Shown here: piece by piece, positions 32,516 to 47,500 of the stretch
Layout: the number at the start of each line of letters is the position of its first letter
How positions within the stretch are numbered: position 1 is the stretch's first letter
Source: Hirudo medicinalis
Taxonomy: Eukaryota; Annelida; Clitellata; Hirudinida; Hirudinidae
Length of the DNA stretch: 64,000 bases
Direction of reading: 5' to 3'
NCBI GenBank assembly: GCA_011800805.1
Contig: MPNW01000257.1
Span: 126,939 to 190,938 of the forward strand
Notes under the pieces: model-generated
Told to the model about the DNA's origin: nothing
What the model saw: the letters and a program-made list of their open reading frames with translations, nothing else
Database searches by the model: none
Program-made: the position numbers and the translations under genes

Positions 32516-35500
32516 CTAAGTTTTTACTTGTAAGGACACTAATGAATTTTCTGAAAATAAACTTTCTCTCAAGTTATCTGTAATGCGTTCTTCCTTATTT
32601 CCTTTGTCTGACTTTTCCATGCTGTCTTGACTGCCATCACCGCCAAAACCTGTGTCGTGTTGAGAGGTGTTATCACTCGAATCAACTCTTTCCTCGCAAT
32701 CGGTCTTCGCCTAAAAATTTCGATAAAAGAGGGAATCCTTCTTATGTGATATCGATACTAGATAGCACTTCGGAGTTTAAGTTTACCAACATTTTTGGCA
32801 TGCCTGCCACTTCTGCTTTTATGAGTGTTCTCCTTCATAGCCTCAAGGTTACGGTGCCGAGACAAATTTCCCCCCTCTGATCCTTTCTTTTGGTCTTTAT
32901 CATGATGTCTGTGTCCTCTTTTGGAATCACCCCCATCTCCATTCTCTTCCGTAAATTTGATTTCTTCTTCGACATGCTTTTTCTTTGACCTTTGCAGTTG
33001 GTACCAGTGAGGCCTATTGTCCAGACAGCCCGAATCTGCTTCAGATATTCAATTCCTTAAATGTTCGCATCACTCACTGAAATTATGTTGCGGTCCAACC
33101 TGAAAGACTGATGAGTACTTCACCCAGGAATTGGTGGTTTTTAAATTTATCAAAGTCCCATACCGAAATTTCCAAACTCTTTTGAGATATTTCCATTCTG
33201 GGAACTCCCATGAATACGAGGGTTTGATGCCATTCCGGGTTTAAATTCCTTGAAATATATTTTGTGCATCTCTTGTGGGCTTGGCTTAAAAGAGAACATT
33301 AAAGAAGTAACGAATCATGAAGTGCAAATGATAATTTTAAAATATATACTTCGTCAGAGGAATGAGTTGGACTTTGGCAAATGAGTCCAGTTGGTTTCTT
33401 GAGTCTAAAGCTTGCAGCCCTTTAGCTTGAATGACGTGGACATTCAAAGTGCTATCGTAGGTGTCATAGCTCAGTTGCAACTGAAGATTGGGCACATATT
33501 TAAAGAATATTACTATGTGTTTAGATTAAATGTGTAGCTTTCAATCGCAACCTGGATTTCACCGTGAGTTGCCTCCAATTTATTTCTGGAGTTCTGGAAA
33601 AATGTACAATGTAAACATATTATTGAAGTTATAAAGCATTTTATATAATGTTCTGGTATTAAAGTATTTCATTTGATTAGTTTTTTCGCTGCTAGATGAA
33701 GAGTATTTCAAGTATTGACACATTTCTTTTGGTTGAGGTGTAACCACTGCCGCTTAAGACCATTTAGCTATTCAAATTTCTGAAAATACTATTCATTCTG
33801 AACTTTACAGGAGTGCTTTGCAAGCGTCCAAGAATGAAGCTTAAGCAACTCAATTAAAAAAAAATTCCTTACATATGTTTGAAATTTTACATATGAATTC
33901 CAATGGAATAATTTCTTACGTAGCCATCCAGATGTCTTAAATGTTTGTCGTTCTTTGATCGTGAGACTGTCTTTTCATTGTGATAATCATAACTTTCAGT
34001 GGTAGGGAGGTTGTAGCATTCGTTTGGAGACCCTGCGTCACTTTTAGAAGAATTAGCTGAAGATAAAACACTGGATTCGGAAAAGAGATCTTGCTGGGAC
34101 GATGTTGGTGAAAGTGGTGGTGAGCAATACGGCTTGCTTATCTGTTTGCGAATCTCTCTGTCTGTAAATGTTCCTGGGTCGAAAGAATTTCACAATTTTG
34201 ATGACAGCCTCTTTTATCAAGGGAGCTGCACCAGTTACTTTTATGTTTGGGCGCTTATCGTCAGATGTACTTGCAAATTTTATTAATGATATATTTAAAA
34301 CATGTTGTTATCTTGCACATATAAACATGTAATATATAAATAATTACATAATAAATATAATAATCATTAAGTTATGTATTACTTTGAATATACCAAAGCC
34401 ATGAAAATGGCATAAACATTCTCTCATGGGTTGCTCAAGGATAAGGATTAGATCATCTCCAATGAAATAATGTCAGGTGGGCATGGATAAAAGTATCTGT
34501 TAATGAATAAGTGATGAAATTATTTGCCCACTATATTCCTCACTATCGCTCTGGTTATCATTTCCTAGGAAGGATGTTTCACTGTCTGTGTGCAGAGTGG
34601 ACCTGATGCTGGACGGCTTTGAGGAAATGCTTGACTCGCTTGGTGTAACAATAATAATTAACAATTAATTAACCACATAAGCATTAAACGATTTAATATG
34701 AAACACTTTTGTGATTTTTGTTAATAATTCCACGTAACAGAATTAGTAATAGTTCATAATCCAAACTAAAAAGGTCATTCTGTTAGCTGTGGGCGGTTAG
34801 TAATCGTGTTTCCGTTAGCATTATTTACAATTTACTACTTGATTTTTAACTTCTAACGATAACTCAAGCAATTACATCAGGTAGTTGTGTTTAACTGAAG
34901 AATATAACATTTCATTAGATAATTTAGAAGTGTCGTGGCAGAAATATGTAGAATAAATAGAAGTTTCTTGTCACATCCGTACTTTGCTCGAATAACGAGT
35001 TCGATTTCTCCATTAGAGTAGGACATGATCCTATCAATCTCCTCCTGACTTTTTCCAGTCAATGGGTGTCCATTCCATTCCAGCACTTGGTCGCCTGGAA
35101 ACAATAAAGTTGGGATTAAATTAATTTTATAACATTTCAATGTAAAACAACAATAATGCTGAATCCTACGTCTTACAGTAGCGCATACGTGTTTGTTGTA
35201 ATTAATACAGCCATGAAAATATGATAACCTTGAAAAGCACTTATAATAACGCCGATGATGATGGTGAGCAAAATTAAAAAGTCGAGGCTTACGAATAATT
35301 CGTTGTAAATTTGTTATTGATTTGAGAATGTCAGGCAAGTCATTCAGTCCCTTAATCCGATTGAGATGATGACAAATAAAGCTCCTGCTGGATTTGATAA
35401 AAGAACATTTCCGAGTTCAATTGACTGCTTAATGAATCTGTTGAACTTTTCTGAGTTGATAAGTATAATTTTATGATAGGTTTAATTTTACTTTCATTTC

Positions 35501-38500
35501 ATTGACTTCAGCTCTTCATTAATTGTATTCGGCAAGCAGCATATGTTTTTTTTTTATGGAACAGTTTTTTTTTAAGCTTAGTCACAGGAATTCGTGAGTC
35601 TTCTTTAATTGGTTAATAATGTAATAAATATTGTCATCAGCGAGTTACCTCCAAAGAAATTAATTCATGATCATTTTTTGAAAAGCTTTATTTAAGATAG
35701 AAAGAGAGAAAGTGATTCCTTGTTTGCGTTGGAAAGAAGACACTAAAGTTTCGTTACAAGTAATCCCATGATTTTCATAACAATAATGGACTCTTTAGAT
35801 TTACGACCTTGTCTCAACAGGGGGTAATATTTCAAGTTCATGAAATTTGTTAGTCAAACATCCGAAGACATTTTTTGCAAGAATTTAAATGTTTATGAAT
35901 TCCTATTCTTAAAAAAAATGTTAAGGACATGGTTGCAACTAATCATGTAATAATAATGAACTGAAGACAAATAAATATATTGACACAAAAAGGACAAGGA
36001 TGAGAGACAAGTTATTTCTTCATATGGTCATAATGTTCTTATCTAGTCCACTTATTTATTTAGCTGGTTCATAAATTAAGCAAATAAAAAATCATGGTGC
36101 TGTTGCTGATGTACGATGAGGTGGATCATAAAGCATTGACGCGAATTCATCTCTACGAAAAGCGAACTAAGTAATAAAATATTGTTTGGTTAAAGAATCA
36201 GACGCTATATGGCTCCCACGATTATTAAGTTATCTAGCACGAGGATTAAATAAGTTGACATTGAATTGCGGGCTGAAATTGAGAGACGTTCGAACAAATA
36301 TGGGAGCGTGAATGCACATTTTTTAATGAAATCTTGAAGACAAAGTGATGTGGTTTTTATGGATTTTTACCGTGAAAAATCAAGTTTTGATAATGAAATG
36401 AATGACGCAAGATTCAAATAAAGTAGTATTCTAATGCAAGGATTACCATTCCTTTATCTGTCTGTAGAGCTCCCTTGCCTACAGCGGTGAAACAGACCAC
36501 GATAATAAATCATAAAATTTTTTAAATTCATAAAATTATTTTTGTCTTGCTTTCAATGAAATATTTAGTAGCGGTAAAATTCTCCAAAACTAAAAGCATG
36601 AAAAGATGAAAACATCTTCTCAGACGCTGGAAAAAAGTCTTCGCAACAAAACGTCGCAAAAATACTGAAAAAAAGCCGAATCGGAAGGAATTTATGCAAA
36701 TTTTTTCAAATAAAACACGCTAAATTTGGACTAGGTGAATTCTCTCAAAGTATCAAAGTATACCAAAATATAAAATATAACAAATAACCTTCTCTGAGTT
36801 CCCCATGAAGTTGGTCGGCTGCTCCCCCCTTGTAAATCGTGGTCACAAAGGCACCCATCTGACCTTCTCTGTCCAAAAACTGCCCTCCTGTAATCTTCAC
36901 TCCTATGCCGAACCCTGCGTATAAGGGGAGAAATGGTGATTGTATTCTTAAGAAATGTGATATGTGATAGGGTCTGACCTTCGAGGTATTTGTCCTTGAG
37001 GTCACGTGTGATAAGGATTGTCTTCGTGGGAAAGCTGTATTGCCTGGTTTGCTTGCGAACGACTCCGTTGCTCTGCGAAGGTTGTCGACGAATAAAACGA
37101 GATAATGGCTGGAAGCAACTTCATATTGTTTATAGCATGGTAATCAATTTTGATTTTTTGTAACATGGAATAAATTACAAAGAATCCGTTGCATGAATTT
37201 CATCTATCGAAATAAAGTTAATTCTTAACATTCAATTTTATTTTTATTGAGCCGAACAAAAAAAAAAACGCGCACAAAAAATAACTACAGTATAAGAAAC
37301 ATGAAATCGGATCAAAGGTTAGTCCCAAGGGATTGACAACCAGCTATTTGGACAACCCATTTGCCGCTTGATATTTCTATTGGATATCTATTTTTATAGG
37401 TGGAAAGAATATTTTAATTATTTCATTGCAAGTGTCATAGAAATAATGGCGAATCAAGAAAAAATTTAAACATATGCCATTGCGGTATTATAGTAGATGG
37501 AAATTTCGAGAACATATGAGAGCCAAAACATGTGAGTTTACGATAGAGTGAAGTTTCATGTTGGATCTAGCAAAAGAAGGTTTATATTTTGGAAGGATCC
37601 AGGAATTTATTTAACCCTACGGGAGAGTTGATATTCACCTCCCCAAAATTTTGAGGTTATCCCCCATTAGCTTGGGGTTGCGTACACTTTCAAACAACCA
37701 AGTTAGTACAATTTGGTCTTGGAAAAGCAATAAAAAGGATATCAGGTGACGCCCGTGGTCAAGTCTCTAGCAAGAAAAGTTTTATTAATGGTGATGGTAT
37801 TATGAATAATTTTCTAAATTAACAAGGAGGCATGCAATGATCAAGTATTCACCTAGTCCAAAATAGATAGGAAGTACCCATTTTTTGACGATATCTCAAC
37901 CGATGTGTTACGAAAATTACTCAAATTTTAGTATGTTATGTAAATTGTGCTTCGAATGCTTTAAATTGAATTTGGTGAATATTATTTTCAAATTTAATAA
38001 AAAAATCCAAAAAGTGTGTTTTTTCGGCGTTCAAAAACAGATAGAAAGGAAACATAAAATAATAACAATAATAACAACAAAAATTTGTTTTTTTGACAAA
38101 ACTTTATTTAATATGAAATTATATTTCCATTTTTCTCTGTTATTTAAAAACATCTTTTGTCCATCGACATTTTTTTTCTAAAAATTTTCTATAGAGTCTG
38201 TTTCCAGATTATTCCAGGAGGTCCTGATGGCATCTTCCAACTCTGATTTAGAATTAAATTATCTTCCATCTTTGTAGACCAGTCTTGACAACTTATCCCA
38301 AGCATTTTCAATTGGATTGAGGTCAGGGGAAGGAGCTGGCCAACCCAAAACGTTTGTTTCTCTCTTGGAAAAAGGTACTTGTCAGTTTGGAAGTGTGGAT
38401 TGGAGCGTTATCCTGCTGAAATACATAATTAGCACCATACGTCCTTTCAGCAAAAGGCAGGAGATTATTTTCCAACACTTTAATATAATCTGCTGATTTT

Positions 38501-41500
38501 TGCTTTCCTTGTAGAAAGGCTAGATTAGTGAGTCCATCAAGTGAAATTCCTGCCCAAATCATGACTGTTCTAGCTCCAAGATTTATGCTGACTCCTTCTT
38601 TAATCTGAGGTCATGCCAATAAAACTGATAACCATCAAGTCCATCTAGATTGATTTTTTTTATCTGAAAAAATTATGTTGGTCAAACCTTCTCTGTTTGA
38701 TAACATTGTTTTGGCCCACTGAACTCTGGCAATTTTGTGATGTTCTTACAGAGCTGGAACCTTCAATCTCTTTTCATATTTTAAAATCTTTCTGCCATTT
38801 AAGTCATTTATTACAGTATACTTAGAAATAGTTAAATTTAACTCTGTTCTTAGCTGGTTGGCAGAAAATTTACCCGATGATGCTCTCCTCACCAGCAGTC
38901 TCTCCTGTTTGCAGACAATTTCTTCTTTCTTCCCGGAGATTTCTTAGTTCCATAGTCTTCAGGAGCATTTAAATAATTAGAAATAACATTTATGAGCTCT
39001 TTAGCAATCCTCGATCTTGAATAATTGGCTTTCCTGAAGGCTTCAATCCTCCCCTTCTCATTTTCGGACAATGTTTTACCTCTACCCATCACTAAACTAT
39101 TATTAATAAACTAAAAAAGAAAATTTCTTAAATGTATCATGTTTATATACCACAGAAACCTACTGTGAAGTTCATTTGCACCTTGTTAAATTAATTTTAT
39201 AGCTCATATGCAAACCCCTTTCTATCTTTTTTGGACGGCCCAAAAACACATTTTTACATAATTTAGAAGTTTTAATTATTCTATGAAGTCCACATTTTAC
39301 AAGATGTGTGGTAAAGCGACGTAATGAATTTCAATAAATTCTAGCGTTTGATGTACGAGAAATTTTCTTAAATATGCAGTTCCTATGTATATTGGACATA
39401 CGTGAAATATGTGAAAATAGATAATTTAGAGGAGGCCTTATTAACTAAATATTGAATATGAGGTTTGAAGGTAAAATGTTGATCCACAAGCGTCCACCTT
39501 GTCAGCAAGAGATAGAACAGTCCCCAACATTACGAATAGTCAAATCGAGGCATGGAATTTTTCCTGCTTTTTGAAATAACTTATAAAGAGTTTTTTTTAA
39601 ACCATAAGTGACATTTGCTTTGCACCAGTTCATTGTTCATTAGAAAAAAGTTCGGCGATGAATACAATGGATTGGCTGAGTGTAAAATGAGCATTGAATC
39701 ATTTCTCAGTGATGGTTCTTTAAAATATTTTTGATGCAATTATAAACCAATCACGGATGAGGTTGGTAGCAGTTCAATAAACATGAAGAATTGAAAAACA
39801 AAACCCAAATTCCCACAAGCGATTCATGTTTGAAATTGAGTAAAAGTGTTCTGGCAATTGTTCCATGGTAAAATACAAGCTGATTTTCTGTGATAGGAGC
39901 TTTCACATCGAGCTCTGCAATCCATATTTTTCCCCTAAAATTATGCCAAGCAAATAAAAGCGCTTTGGCACACAAATGACCTCGGTCTGATGCAATAACA
40001 AAAGTGCCATGATTTAAAATATTTGATGACATTTTTTGAAATTGAGTTTGTTCGAAATTTTATAAATTTTATAATTTTAACTAAGGATAAGAAAGTTTTA
40101 TTTATTTCTTATTTATTAAAAACTTATACATTCGCTTACTTAAATGTTTGTTTTAGAAAAAGAACAAATTGTTTTAACATTATTGGGAGAAACAATTGCA
40201 TTCCTCAATTTGAACTCTTGAATTTGCAATCTCAAAGTGAAAGCAAATTACTCATCAAAATAGATGGAACTTGCCTTGGTTGGTTGGCCATGTGAGCCAA
40301 CTTCAATGAGATTCTCATCAGATTCAGGTGATGCACTCCTTTGAAAACCTTCCTTACCGATCGAAGATACTGAAACGATGTGAAGTTGAGGGTGGTTAGT
40401 TGACGTGAATAATTAAAATATAAAGATTGTTTCAACAGCTCACATTTGCTAAAATCCGTCACATTCTGATTTGAAGCAAATGCCAATCCAGAGAATGAAG
40501 ACTTGTTAGTGTCTTTCACGCTGCAATTCTTCTGTTGGTAATTATCAGCTTCCGAATTGGGGATAAATCCGGGTTCTGAACTTCTGAAGGGATAGATCTG
40601 GCTGTCCAAACGTCTGCGTTTCTGATACAAACTCCTGGCTCTCGAGATGTCAGTCGAGGTGACATCTGGCATGGCCATCAATCTCTGAATCTGCTCCTGC
40701 AGATATCTTGCTTCCTCAAGTTGCAGTTTTCTCAACTCAATTTCCAGCCTCAACTGTTCTTTTTTCTCTTCTCTCAGAAGTGGATTTTCATTTTCCTCCA
40801 TATGTGAGAATGAAGGAGTTCTCAAAAATCTCCTGTGGAAGATGTCTCTTTCTTCCAGTTCTGCTTCTCCGCTCCAGCCATCTCTCAACAGATTGGCTTC
40901 CGAGTGACTGTTTGCCAGGCTTGGTTTTACATGTTTGAACAAAAGGTCGGAAGATCGAGAAAGAGAACCATATCCTTGAGGTGTTGCGTCCATGTACCCA
41001 CTTCGACCCGCAAAACCTTTTGGCATATATTTCCTTCCTTGCATTCTCTGCACGTCGTAATGTCTGTCGCTCAATTTTCTATCGATGCCCTCGTAGTCCA
41101 AATAATTTCTGCCATGTTGTCTTTCTGAGTAGGAGGTCTTTCCTGAAGACATGGTGTCGGTCACCAAATTAGAAATTAACGGATCTGAATTTTGTCGCTT
41201 GAACGAGTGTGGCTTGCTGCTGTAGAGGTAATTTTTATTTTTACCTGGAGTAGTTTCTTGTCTGCTGCGCTTGTTATTGATTGGAATGAAACTCTTTTTG
41301 GAATTCTGAGACTGTTTCTTATGGTATTTATTGATGATGTCGTTTTTGTTCGACACTGATCTCATAGGTTCGTGATCGTACGATTCCTTCGAGATATGAA
41401 TCACTGGAGAGTTGCTTCTGTAGCGCTTCTCGTAGGTTGGCCTCCACTCTATCCTTTTCTTTTCTCTCTCGGCCATCTCAGCCTCCATCCTCCTCACTTC

Positions 41501-44500
41501 TTCCTCTTCATCCAATCTCAACCTCCTCGATGCTGTCACAATTTGCAATTCCTCTCGTATTCTCTGTTTCAGAGATTTGATTTCTATCGGCACCTGAATC
41601 CCATGAAATGCCACCATTTCGACCTGGGGTTTGTTGTACTTGGCAAAATTGTTGACGTTTGTCGCGCTGGGTGCGAGACTTCTCGAAGTTTTAAATTTGT
41701 TTGCTGGTATATTTGACTTGTATTTATTTTGATTGTCAGGTTCAGCTCTGTTATTGAATCTCTCGTGAGTACTTATTGCTTTAGAATTCACGAATACGTC
41801 TAGCCTTGACTGACGGCCGACACTCTTTGCCCTTGATGTCGTAGGCGTCTTAAGAGAAGACCTCTCCTTGGTCATTCCAAAATTGGCACCGAAACTCGTG
41901 CTTCGCTGACGGAAGGATGCACTTCCAGCCGTGAAAAATCTGCTGCTTGCATTGGAAGCATCGCTGCTGTCTTCTTCATCCTCACTTTTTTCAGATGACG
42001 ATCCACCTCTTTTGTGAATCTCCTTCGTTCTCAAATGACGCCTCAATCTCTCCTTGACTGTCTCGACGCTTTCTTCCTGTTGCTTCCTCGAATCTGCCGA
42101 CTTCGATCTTAGTCTAGTCTTTGAACTGGCAGCTGATCGGGCGTTGGAGGAAGTTTTCTGTGGGTCTTTTCGTGTTTTCCCATGACTGATACCTGACCGC
42201 TGATGGACATAAGAACCTTTAATGGATAAATTAGTTGATTATATGCTAATAAAATTGAAAGTTAATGAATAAACTTTTAATTCATCGCCTTAAATTTGCA
42301 AAAGGTTCCTATATCTCAAATATTTTCTTAGCTAACCATGGAGAGCGTCTTCTTGGAATCAATATCGGATAAATCGGTGTGACCAATTAAGTTTGAATCA
42401 GCTTCGAAAGCATTATCGTTTTGTTTCTTTTCCATGTCAAAAGTGACTTGGGGATTATGTGAAGGTTCGCTAGATTTCGTATCCATGGGGATTGCAGGCA
42501 AACGTTTTTGAGCTTTTTTATTGGCAGACAGAGAATTGCTGAGATCCTGAGGTGAGTTTTGAGTTATCGATGAAGAGTTATTAGATTTCGTTACTGTTCT
42601 TGGTTCAGATTTAGTGCTAGCAATTCCTGTCTGTAGGTTCATGTTGCCTTCAAAAGCATATTTGTAAGTTGTGGGAGGTAAATCAAAGTTCTCGTGGCTG
42701 TCTTTAGACGAGGAATGGATTGAAACTGAATCCCTAGAAAGAGTTGAACACTGCGATGTCGATTGGGTCGCTATGATGTCTAGAGGGGTATTCATTGAAT
42801 TGACAACTCGAGAGTTCTGCTCAGATGAAGAATATTTAGAAGAGAAGTTTGCATTCGAGCAAATGCTCAAATCTATCGGCTCGTTCGATTGCCTTTGAAT
42901 GGTATCCAATGACGCCGATGAAGCTGTTTGAGACGTGCTGGCTTGTTTATCTTTGTCCGAATCTTCTTTCATGAAGTTCGACAAGAAGATATTGACAGAG
43001 GTAATCGGTGTCATCATAACGATGGGTGAACTCGCTGTTTCCGCGAAGGCATACGAAGCCTTCGATTTTTCATTTCGCTCATCCGAGCTTGACGTTGTGA
43101 AATTGGCCAAAAGTAACTCTGAAGTTCGGTTTTCTTCAATCAAGTTGCTCTGAACGAAGGATGCAATCGATGGGACCGATGATCTGAGATCCATCAACGA
43201 TGCGGTGGAATCGGGAGGTTTGCACACCCCTGCTCTTCTGACGTGCTCCATAGCTGACGACGATCCAACTACTACGTCAGTTGTCTTCGGTTGAGCGGAA
43301 TAAGAAGAATCAGCGGTTATTTTGCTCAGGTTTTCGTAGCGCGGTGCTCTTTTCATGATGCTCTGCTTCAGGCGATCTTGATCGCTCTGAGAATTTATCG
43401 GTATTCGACCCTGGATTGCCACAGGGGGGTACGTGGGAATTGCACCGTGCCTCGTGATTGGTTTGTGATTAGACGAGAATATCGACTTCCCTGCGAGCCC
43501 GACATTTTTAGATTGAATTTCAGAGGTGCAGTTGTTCGTGAGATGCTTTATGTGGTCATATTGTGAGAGCAGCTGGTTCTCAACAGCTAATGGATCGTTG
43601 TTCCTGAATGGCTGATTGTTTACGAGATAATCTTCGGTTTTACGGGAAAACTCGGCAAATAGTTGCGAGGTTGGACCTATGATTTCTGGACCCCTCTTGA
43701 CTTCAATCATCGGTGACACACTCATTGTGTTCGTCAATAGAGCCGTATCGCTGGCAATCGAAGCGGCAAAGCTGGCTAGCGTGTCGCCCTCTGCCTGGTC
43801 ATACCTCTGCGGGTCGTTGCTGCTGAATCTTGCCGGTTTCTGAGGAGGTAGAAAGATCTTGGCATCATCCTTCATCTGAGAAATGGAAGGAGGCGTGTTG
43901 AAAATGAAGTGATTCTGAGCCTCCATTAACCCGGAAAAATAATCTCCGCTTAGGTTGTAGCTGTCCACGCAAATTTCATAGTCACAGGATCCCGCCATGC
44001 TGCCTATGCTGTTGTTGAAATTGTTTGTCCAAGGAAGCGCCGATGTTTTAATGAGCATCTGCAGAGGAGCTCTGTCATTCGAGGGCAGGTTGTTGCTGAA
44101 TGCAGGAGGTCTGTATTGCCCCACATACATTACGTATTTATGAAAATATAACTAGAAAAATCAGAATGAAATAATAATAATAATATTTTTTGTATTATTA
44201 TTATTGCTATTATAACAATATAAAAAATACTATTATTATTCTTATTTAATATTAATTTAAGGTAAATGAATTCACATAGACAGACTCACCTGTAAAGAGG
44301 TGAAGAGTCACGATGACGTGACCAGGATGCGTTGGAAGACGTGAAGTTGGCGGAAAGACTTTTCGGACTTCTCTTTGGACTTTGAAGGAGTTCAGGATCA
44401 GCGTATCCAACTTTCTCGATCGGTGGAACCTTGACGCTTTTGGCAGTGGTGACCTCGGACTTGGAAAATGTTGAAGCACTGACTGTGGATGCAAGCGGCA

Positions 44501-47500
44501 TATCCTGATCGTGTCGGTTATGCGATGAAACGATGGCTGGAATGTCCTGCGGATGTTGATTGGATGCGCAAACAATTGACTCCTGAACCACTTTTTTATC
44601 CGGAAAAAATGAAAGCTGATGAGATGTAAGGGTCGTGTTTGCCACTGAAGATAATGTTGATGAAGATGGTAATGATATCGGTGGTGGTGATGGTGGTGCA
44701 TTGGCGACAATCTGATATAGACCCTGGTTGATCCTGAAGGTGTCATCGTTGAATCCTAAATCGAAGGGACCTCCGCCATATGAACGTGTTTCCTCAGATT
44801 GAAATGATTTCAAGCTATCAGATATCGAAGACTCCAACACTTGAGTTGATGGTGGAAGATTCCTGGACATTCCTTCGACTTGTGATTGGAGTGAAACTGG
44901 ATCGCTCAGTCGTCTGCCCTTCTCCATGAAATCAAATTGTTCTCTCATCGTTGGTTGTGACTCGCTGTAAATACTCGAATAAGGAACTGACAAAGATTCA
45001 TTGCCTGCAGGCTGGAGAGGTGTTAGGATGTATGAATCGCTTTGAGCTGAAAATTATGACTAATTATGCATAATTAAATTATTATTTTACAATTTTTTTA
45101 TAATGTATTCGAAATATTTACCGTTACTTAAATATCAACTTCGTGCTTGAAAGAAAACTGACCTGATGCGTTGCAAGATGGATATTGATCAAAATTTGTT
45201 CCATATGTTTCTGCTTTTTCCTCAATCATGTCGGATAAGCAAGAGCAGTTGGCGGAAGTGGTTGTTGCTGTAGTTGTTGTAGTAGATATAGCCATTGCGA
45301 TTGTTGTTGATGATGGGAGATCAGCATATGAGCCACTAATGTGGAGAGATGCTTGTCTTTGGAGTTCCGCATGTCTGTTGCTTCCAGACGGAAGTGACTG
45401 TTGCTGCTGGAGCGTGGTCTAAGATGAGTGGGATGAGATCATATTGTTATGATCATTAATAAATTGAAATAATTTGCAACTTATGGCAAGACAATTATCG
45501 TGCAAACACAAAATGATTTTTGAACACTTTAAAAAAAAAATGAATACCAATGTCTATTTTAGGAAATGGTTTTTTAAGTTCATGATCGTACCACTTTTAT
45601 GCTTTTATTTTCTTTAATATCATCGACGGCTTTTAAACTTCGAATAGAATTTTTTCTTTTATTATTTTCATTCAATTTAAAATGGTTTTTCCATCCATTT
45701 ATTGCAAGCCCAACCCTTTCAAGTTGCTTTTTGAGGGTACGTCACGCATGAAGTATTTTTGGGCACCTGCCTTGAGATGATATGCATGCATCTGTTGATT
45801 ATGATAAAATTCTTTCCTTTTACTGAGAATTACTCCGATTTTAATTTATGTTATTAATAAATAATATAAAAAATGATTAAATAATAACATGCATTTCTGC
45901 GCCACTCGACAAGCAATCAACTATTCACAATCATCACGTCGTCGTCATCAACTACTGAATCGTCAAGTTTCAAAGAGTCAACTTCCACGGTCGCTAAATT
46001 GTATGTGTCAATTTTACTGTAGAACAATAATAGAGCCAGAAATAATTATCGGGAACTCAAGTAAGGAAACAAATTTTAAGCTTCAATGAAGTTTTAAGTT
46101 TTCTTTCAATGTTTAAGTGTTCAAGTATCAATTTGTCTTTTATTTTTGCAAAATATTTATTGCTCAGAGCAGCATGTAGTACAACGTCAGATAAAGATTA
46201 TTTTGACGGAGCAGGTTCATCTGCTCAATATCAAAGCCGTTCTCGATTGTACTCAATAACGAGCAAACGCGCATAAGAAACCTGGACCAGCCGAGGCTCC
46301 CCTTAACCCAGAAATTAATTTTACACCAATACCCTCCGCTGGAGAATCTAGCTAAACTAGAAATCGTTGGCTAGCTCTGAATAGTCGGATAATCGCCTGA
46401 CATTTCTTTACAACTTCCTTATTGCTCACAGCAGTATTTCCTTTAAACATTAACAGATAAAGGAATGCTCTTAAAGGAAGCGTCAAAAGGAAAGGCGCAG
46501 CTTTCGTTAAGGTAGTTTGGTAGTGCGATGTTTTGTGACGGTGTAACTGCGCAACAGATGTCGTGAGAGGCACGGTAAACTTCTGCAACTCGGACTCGTA
46601 AACTAATTTACTTGGGATGAACAAAACTGCATCCTATAATTCAGTAAAAAGAAAACCATAAAGAGGAAATGACTGACGTACTGAGTTTCTCGAGAGAAAC
46701 CTCTTCTCCATAAATGCAGCGAAGGTCTTTGGTCTCTGAAAACCAATTATTGCTACTCTCCATTTGAAATTAGTAACACAAATATAGCTAGATGACGACA
46801 CTAACAATCTACAAGTTTTGAAATAAGAGTTCATGATGTCAAGTTTAAAATTTTCTGTGCAATGTTACACTCTTACATAAAAAAAAGTAGCTAGTTTCTT
46901 CCATAGTTTGGCTTGGAAGGGCATTTTTGGACTGGCAGATCAATTAAAAGGAATATTCAGTAGACGTTTTTGAACATAGGTTGTATAAGTTGTATGAGTT
47001 GTATCATGTTGTATTGTGTTATATCATGCTATATTATTTTTTGAGGTGATCGAACCATTTCTTAATTAAATGCATTTTTACCAAGATCAATAAAGAAAAT
47101 GAAACGATATGAATCGATATAAGGATGGATCAATAAAGAGTTGAATGGATATGTGGATGGATGAAGAAGAAGGTGAATGGATGGATGAACCGATTGATAA
47201 ATGATTGGTTCACATAAGAATTTTGTGCGAATTTACCCTTTAAAAATAAATTGACTGAGAGGCTTAGAAAGAGCCATAAAATTATAAAATGGTTTTAACT
47301 TTAAAATGATGGTGAAAGGTTAAAAATAGCTTGGCGGATTACACCAGCCAATCAAGTCGATGCCCATGCTCCAATTTGTCTTTGATTTTTTTTTAAATAA
47401 ATAAAATGTGATTTTAGACAGAACAATATTTAAAATTATCAACAGAACTGTTTAAAAATTCTTTCTTAAGTTCGTTCCATCATCACCAGTCGAAATTCAA

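Noticed and set aside
34986..35338. Extending the PDZ exon through the 153-codon frame upstream of GDQVLEW
   Set aside because: The acceptor TTCCAG just before GDQ and the PDZ first half at 36789-36914 show the extra residues are intronic.
40708..43566. Several plus-strand frames of 60-115 codons
   Set aside because: Shadows of the two large minus-strand exons of the active-zone gene, which have clear conserved helical blocks and consistent splice phases.
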